From the NCBI GenBank assembly GCA_000431315.1, contig HF989687.1, positions 1-16,704 on the forward strand: a DNA stretch of 16,704 bases. The letters are read 5' to 3'. The notes under the pieces are model-generated. The model was not told the origin of the DNA. It did not search any database and saw only the letters and a list, made by a program, of their open reading frames with translations. Of this stretch, positions 12,883-16,704 are shown piece after piece (the stretch's first letter is position 1; each line of letters starts with the position of its first letter). A program made the translations under genes and the position numbers. This DNA is from Brachyspira sp. CAG:484. Its GTDB lineage: Bacteria; Cyanobacteriota; Vampirovibrionia; Gastranaerophilales; Gastranaerophilaceae.

Positions 12883-13193
12883 TGTTCCCCCCCCCGGTAG
12901 GAATTATTTCCAATCGGGCGGATATTAGGAATAGGCAAACCCCTAACTAAACTATAATCTACCTGACGCGGTTTATTATTTAAAGTTTTAATTAAATTGT
13001 TTAATTGGTATTCGCTTAATCTGCCTTCTGTTTCATATATACTTTGATAGGGCATTTTATATGTATAATAATGATCTCGAATAAATTCTCGTCTGGATTT
13101 TGAGATTTCGTCATCGTATCCGAGGACATTATCATCATTGAGGTAATTAGCATTGAATGTTAATTGTGTTCCTTTAAGCTGAGTGACTTTCAT
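12849..13193 (-). pseudogene. N-terminal part of a frameshifted phosphatase-like protein
   Basis: The gene starts at ATG 13193 with GGGG six nt upstream and encodes 114 aa before an early stop. Residues 1-102 look native: a short N-terminal segment with TFNANYL, a helical middle, then IPNIRPIGNNSYRGG, the strand leading into phosphatase-like domains. After the G run the frame continues with EQWLTSRSVYKH and stops at 12849; this tail looks like out-of-frame reading. With ten G instead of nine the frame would continue as ...YRGGGTMVNKPECLQ..., giving a protein of about 311 aa (13193 to 12259). Whether the gene is phase-variable or dead is open. Confidence 0.75.
12887..12895 (-). repeat. Homopolymeric G9 tract at the frameshift
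   Basis: Nine C on the plus strand (nine G in the gene), the longest G/C homopolymer in this AT-rich window and placed exactly where the phosphatase-like gene changes frame. Such tracts slip during replication and act as on/off switches in contingency loci; they are also prone to sequencing error. Confidence 0.85.
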
Positions 13194-13402
13194 TTTATAC
13201 CCCTTTTGTAGTTGTATGGGAAACTAGTTATTTCTAATTTTTTGTACATCCTTATTTTTTGATAATATCAGATTATCACAGTTTTACGAATTCTAAAACT
13301 ACTGAATATTTTTTTTTGCAATAGATTTATTTGTGATTTTATATGTTACTTCACATCCCACCTTAAAAAATATTTAATGAAGATAATAAAAGAACATGGT
13401 AA

Positions 13403-13540
13403 CGAGCTTCACTTAGTAAAAATATAAAAAAGTTTCGTGCAATACTCCGACTTGAAAATGAAAAAATAACGTTGCCCGAAATTCTCAAACTGGTTGTTAT
13501 TTCTCAAATGTTAAGTAACATAAGAAACCAGAAAAATTAA
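13403..13540 (+). pseudogene. Possible remnant of an XRE-type helix-turn-helix regulator
   Basis: A frame without ATG reads SLSKNIKKFRAILRL, like the first helix of XRE/Cro repressors (usually followed by S-Q-E-x-L-A), then LENEKITLPEILKLVVISQML, like the last two helices of that domain. The central recognition part is missing, as after an internal deletion, and a stop at 13400-13402 precedes the frame. Such regulators are often next to defence genes. The match is by eye and short. Confidence 0.3.
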
Positions 13541-13577
13541 CATGAGGTTTCAGAAATTTACAGAAATGCAGATCTAA

Positions 13578-13608
13578 TATAATCATGCTAGAATTGCTAT
13601 ATAAGGAG
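13578..13608 (+). promoter_or_regulatory. -10 box and Shine-Dalgarno of the Argonaute gene
   Basis: TATAAT (13578-13583) lies 32 nt before the GTG start, and AAGGAG (13603-13608) lies 7 nt before it. The Shine-Dalgarno fixes GTG 13616 as the start. No good -35 box is seen at standard spacing. Confidence 0.55.
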
Positions 13609-13615
13609 TGATTAG

Positions 13616-16600
13616 GTGATTAATAAAAAAGATCAGATATCATTTATTCGTAACTTTTTAGTCTGTGATGGTATAGACTTTTTTCTTGGTTCAGGAGCAT
13701 CCTTATTGGCTGGTATTCCAAGTGGACAAAATTTAGTCTGGGAGTTTAAAAAAGAAATATATTGTTCTGAAAATAATGTTTCAAGAGAGTTATTTAAAGA
13801 CTTGCAGTCAGAACGAAACAGAAGAAAATTGCAAGATTACTTTGATTCTTTAGATGGTTTTCCATCAATAGGTTCAAAGAATGAATACTCTTTTTATTTT
13901 GAGACATGTTATGATAATACTGCTTCAAGAAACGCATTTATACAGGACCTTGTTGCAAATGTTGAACCTACAAGAGGACATCTTTGTCTTGCCAATTTAT
14001 TTATCAACAATAAGGTAAAAAATATATGGACAACAAATTTTGACGAGTTAATTGAAGCTGGAATTAAAACCTTATCTCCTCAATATTCGTTTAATATTAT
14101 ATCTTCAATACAAAAAAATAGTATTTCTCAAATAGCAAATAATCGTTTTTCTAATGTCATAAAATTACATGGTGATTATAGATATGATTCATTACAAAAT
14201 ACAGAACAAGAATTACAGGATCTAGAAAAACAATTATCAGATTTATTCTGTAAGGGTCTAATTAATAAAGGTCTTGTTGTTATAGGTTATGCCGGGAATG
14301 ATGACTCTGTTATGAAAGTTCTTGAGGATAATATAGACAATAAAGATTTTTTAAGCAAAGGAATATATTGGTGCAAGCCACAAAATACAACATTATCTGA
14401 ACGAGCAAATGCGTTTATGGAAAAGGCTTGTCAAAACAATGAGCTATCCTGTGTAATTGATATGGATGGTTTTGATGAATTTTTAAATTTGATATACCAA
14501 AATTATGAGCATAAAAATTCTATAATTGATGAACGATGGAAAGATTTTGATAATAGAAAAAAAGAGATTAATTTTTCTTCGGATAAAATAGCTCAAAGTT
14601 CATTAAAAATGAACACCTTTGTTTCAACAGAATTACCTTCTTGCAATGTATTTGAAACAGATATAAAAAGTTGGAAAGAACTACGAACAATAATAGGTGA
14701 AAGCAACGATATAATCACAGGATTATTTAAAGGAAAAGTTTATTTCCTTTCTAATAGAGATAAACTAAAAGAAATATTTAAAGGGCATATAAAGTCCGAA
14801 ATTACAACAGTACTTCCTGAACCCGAACTATTAAATAAAGAGAATTTCGTATATTTGGGACTGCTTTATGAATTAATAAAAACCTCATTATTGCAAAATT
14901 CAAATATAAAATCTTTTGGAAGAAATAAATACTACTTTGTAGATTCTATATCAGACCATCAAAATAAAGCTCGTTTTACATACAAAAGATATTCTGCTTT
15001 TGAAGTTCAATTGTCGTATTTAAATGAAAAAATTTACCTATCTATAATACCAGCTGTTTATTTAACCAATAAAAATGGCAGTGAAGTCAATAAATTATAC
15101 AAACAAGTTGAAATAAATAGCATAATGTCAAGCATATATAATGCTGATTATGGTAAGATCCTAAAAGATTTAAATGCATTTCTTCGAACAAAAGGTAGTA
15201 ATGAAATTGTATTCACAAATGGTGATTTTTCTATAAAATTTAACTTTGTATGTTTTTCATACAAATTATTGTCAAATTCAAAATATCCACAGGTATCTTC
15301 ATATAAATTTGACGAACCCGAAATGTTATTTGATGTTAATAATAAAAATCATACAAGCATAAATCAGTTAAAAGGTTTGCAAAGGTATGCACCTATTGAT
15401 TATTCTTTTGAAACTGCTGAAAAACCGTCGATTAGAATTGCTATTTTATCTCCAATTCAGCAAATAGATGATATTATAGGACATTTAAATAATCTTAATG
15501 TAAAATATTCTGCAAAAAGTGGTGAAATGTTTTTACCGAATTATGAAGGATTTTATGATATATATAAAAGAAACCTAAATATCCCTAATAAAAATAATAA
15601 TCAATTATGTAGAACATATGATGAAACTGCAACATGCAATGAGAATACGAAATCTTTTGTTGACAGTATAAAATCGCAAATAGATTATTTTCAAACTCAA
15701 TTATCAGACTTCGATGTTTTAGTTGTATATATACCAAAATCATTTGCAAAATTTAGAGAAGATAGCAATTATGATCTGGATTTTAATTTGCACGATGCGA
15801 TAAAACTATATGGAACCAATAAAGGTGTAAAAATTCAATTTATAGAAGAACGATCTTTAGGTGCGTATGATAAATGTAAAGTAATGTGGGCATTATCAAC
15901 AAGTATATATGCAAAAGCATCAGGAGTCTTATGGCATCCCTTAGTTTTGGACGATGAAACCGCTTTTGTAGGAATTAGTTATGCAAAATCCAACAAAAAG
16001 GGAATATGCATAGGTTGTAGCCAATTATTTGATTCAACAGGAACCGGAATAAGATTAATATTGAAAAAATTGGACGATCCTCAATATATTGGTAAAAATC
16101 CGTATATGAAACGAGATGAAGCAAGAACAACAATAAGTAAGTTGAGAGAAGAATATTATAAGTGCGATCCTGTAGCTAAATTACGGAGAATTGTAATACA
16201 TAAAACAACACCTTTTACACGCCAAGAAATTGCAGGTTTTACAGAAGCCTTGGAAGGGATTGCAGATGTTGAACTACTACAAATTCAGGGATATTCTCCT
16301 TATCGAGCTGTGAAATATTTGATAAAAGAAGGGAAACCTATTCCAAACGGCTTTCCTATCGAGCGTGGAACTACAATTAAATTGTCCAATGATAGTTTTC
16401 TACTTTGGACACATGGTTGCGTTGTAGGCAACGATATAGGTAATGGTAAAAATAATTACTATAAAGGAAGTCGTGGAATCCCTATTCCTGTATTAGTAAA
16501 AAGATTCTACGGAAAAGCCTCCGGAGATACTATTGTGAAAGAAATTTTGATGCTAACAAAAATGAACTGGAATAGTGGAGATAATTTATACAAAAATATG

Positions 16601-16696
16601 CCTGTAACACTTGATTTTGCTAAAACCCTTTCAAGAATGTCTAAACAAAAAGAAGCTTTGTACAATAAATCTTATGATTTTGCTAATGTGCGATAA
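13616..16696 (+). CDS. Single-chain SIR2-APAZ-MID-PIWI protein (SPARSA-like short Argonaute)
   Basis: A 1026-aa protein joining three modules. SIR2-like NADase (1-300): FFLGSGAS (22-29), WTTNFDEL (138-145), catalytic-type His185 in KLHGDY, and GYAGNDD (224-230). APAZ (about 335-600): includes RFTYKRYSAFEVQLSYL and the ending EPEMLF...KGLQRYAPID (567-595), the N/L1/L2-like part that links effector and Argonaute. MID-PIWI (about 600-1026): a likely guide 5'-phosphate pocket of His726, Lys730, Gln741 and Lys767 (YAKASG), then a PIWI fold in which the first catalytic Asp is Ser787 (VGISYA) and the later Asp is lost around VIHKTTPFT. So it should bind guide and target but not cut. Known SPARSA systems sense invader nucleic acid and then deplete NAD(+), killing the host cell. 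Usually two genes; a fused form is also known. GTG start with AAGGAG. Confidence 0.92.
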   Translation: MINKKDQISFIRNFLVCDGIDFFLGSGASLLAGIPSGQNLVWEFKKEIYCSENNVSRELFKDLQSERNRRKLQDYFDSLDGFPSIGSKNEYSFYFETCYDNTASRNAFIQDLVANVEPTRGHLCLANLFINNKVKNIWTTNFDELIEAGIKTLSPQYSFNIISSIQKNSISQIANNRFSNVIKLHGDYRYDSLQNTEQELQDLEKQLSDLFCKGLINKGLVVIGYAGNDDSVMKVLEDNIDNKDFLSKGIYWCKPQNTTLSERANAFMEKACQNNELSCVIDMDGFDEFLNLIYQNYEHKNSIIDERWKDFDNRKKEINFSSDKIAQSSLKMNTFVSTELPSCNVFETDIKSWKELRTIIGESNDIITGLFKGKVYFLSNRDKLKEIFKGHIKSEITTVLPEPELLNKENFVYLGLLYELIKTSLLQNSNIKSFGRNKYYFVDSISDHQNKARFTYKRYSAFEVQLSYLNEKIYLSIIPAVYLTNKNGSEVNKLYKQVEINSIMSSIYNADYGKILKDLNAFLRTKGSNEIVFTNGDFSIKFNFVCFSYKLLSNSKYPQVSSYKFDEPEMLFDVNNKNHTSINQLKGLQRYAPIDYSFETAEKPSIRIAILSPIQQIDDIIGHLNNLNVKYSAKSGEMFLPNYEGFYDIYKRNLNIPNKNNNQLCRTYDETATCNENTKSFVDSIKSQIDYFQTQLSDFDVLVVYIPKSFAKFREDSNYDLDFNLHDAIKLYGTNKGVKIQFIEERSLGAYDKCKVMWALSTSIYAKASGVLWHPLVLDDETAFVGISYAKSNKKGICIGCSQLFDSTGTGIRLILKKLDDPQYIGKNPYMKRDEARTTISKLREEYYKCDPVAKLRRIVIHKTTPFTRQEIAGFTEALEGIADVELLQIQGYSPYRAVKYLIKEGKPIPNGFPIERGTTIKLSNDSFLLWTHGCVVGNDIGNGKNNYYKGSRGIPIPVLVKRFYGKASGDTIVKEILMLTKMNWNSGDNLYKNMPVTLDFAKTLSRMSKQKEALYNKSYDFANVR

Positions 16697-16704
16697 AGAA
16701 GTAA

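Larger units (their letters stand above)
13194..13615. other. Intergenic region upstream of the Argonaute gene
   Basis: Very AT-rich, including a T9 run at 13309-13317, with no intact gene. It holds one probable gene remnant (13403-13540) and, near its right end, a promoter-like TATAAT and the Argonaute Shine-Dalgarno. Confidence 0.5.

Noticed and set aside
12259..13193. Mobile element or transposase remnant
   Set aside because: The two frames join into a phosphatase-like protein; no transposase motif or terminal repeats were found.
13616..16696. Catalytically active (slicing) Argonaute
   Set aside because: The PIWI catalytic aspartates are replaced (Ser787 and the HKTTPF region), so cleavage is not expected.

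Overview
The window is AT-rich bacterial DNA with densely packed genes on both strands. The best taxonomic guess is a gut-type member of the Candidatus Gastranaerophilales (Vampirovibrionia/Melainabacteria, non-photosynthetic relatives of Cyanobacteria). This rests on two type IV-pilin-like genes with the leader motif FTLAEVLITLGIIGVVAAM, on a DUF3326 gene of a family I know mainly from Cyanobacteria and plastid lineages, and on several small coiled-coil proteins with no familiar homologue. The assignment comes from memory of such genomes and was not checked by search.

Layout. 1-720: the 3' part of a prepilin-like gene and its terminator. 755-1997 (minus): a 58-aa orphan, a ribbon-helix-helix protein and a HEAT-like protein. 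2113-2283: a 56-aa small protein. 2284-2786: a gene-free stretch of degenerate GC-rich repeat modules leading into a second prepilin-like gene (to 3461). Its 120-bp leader region matches the one at the left edge at about 84%, and neither copy shows a normal start codon. 3465-10423: housekeeping genes, namely cobalamin adenosyltransferase, 5-formyl-THF cyclo-ligase, clpP flanked by two distantly similar coiled-coil proteins, DUF3326, glutamate racemase, an AMIN/Amidase_3 cell-wall amidase, and a one-domain LuxR-type regulator. 10598-11971: an unknown basic protein and a GNAT acetyltransferase.

The right third is accessory. At 12259-13193 (minus) a phosphatase-like gene is split in two frames at a run of nine G; one more G (or two fewer) would rejoin it into a protein of about 311 aa, so it is either a phase-variable locus or a recent frameshift. 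At 13616-16696 one 1026-aa protein carries SIR2, APAZ and MID-PIWI domains in order. This is a single-chain short prokaryotic Argonaute of the SIR2-APAZ/pAgo (SPARSA) type, an NAD-depleting abortive defence system, with a PIWI domain that lacks catalytic residues. A short remnant that may come from an XRE-type regulator lies just upstream of it.

How the genes work together: glutamate racemase (D-Glu for peptidoglycan) and the periplasmic amidase overlap and are probably co-transcribed, with the LuxR-type gene upstream on the same strand. Several genes (5-formyl-THF cyclo-ligase, DUF3326, GNAT, amidase) have no Shine-Dalgarno but carry a TATATT/TATTAT box 6-7 nt before the ATG, which suggests leaderless mRNAs. 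Others (clpP, the LuxR-type gene, the RHH gene, the Argonaute) have strong Shine-Dalgarno sequences. No tRNA, rRNA, CRISPR array, transposase or integrase was seen.
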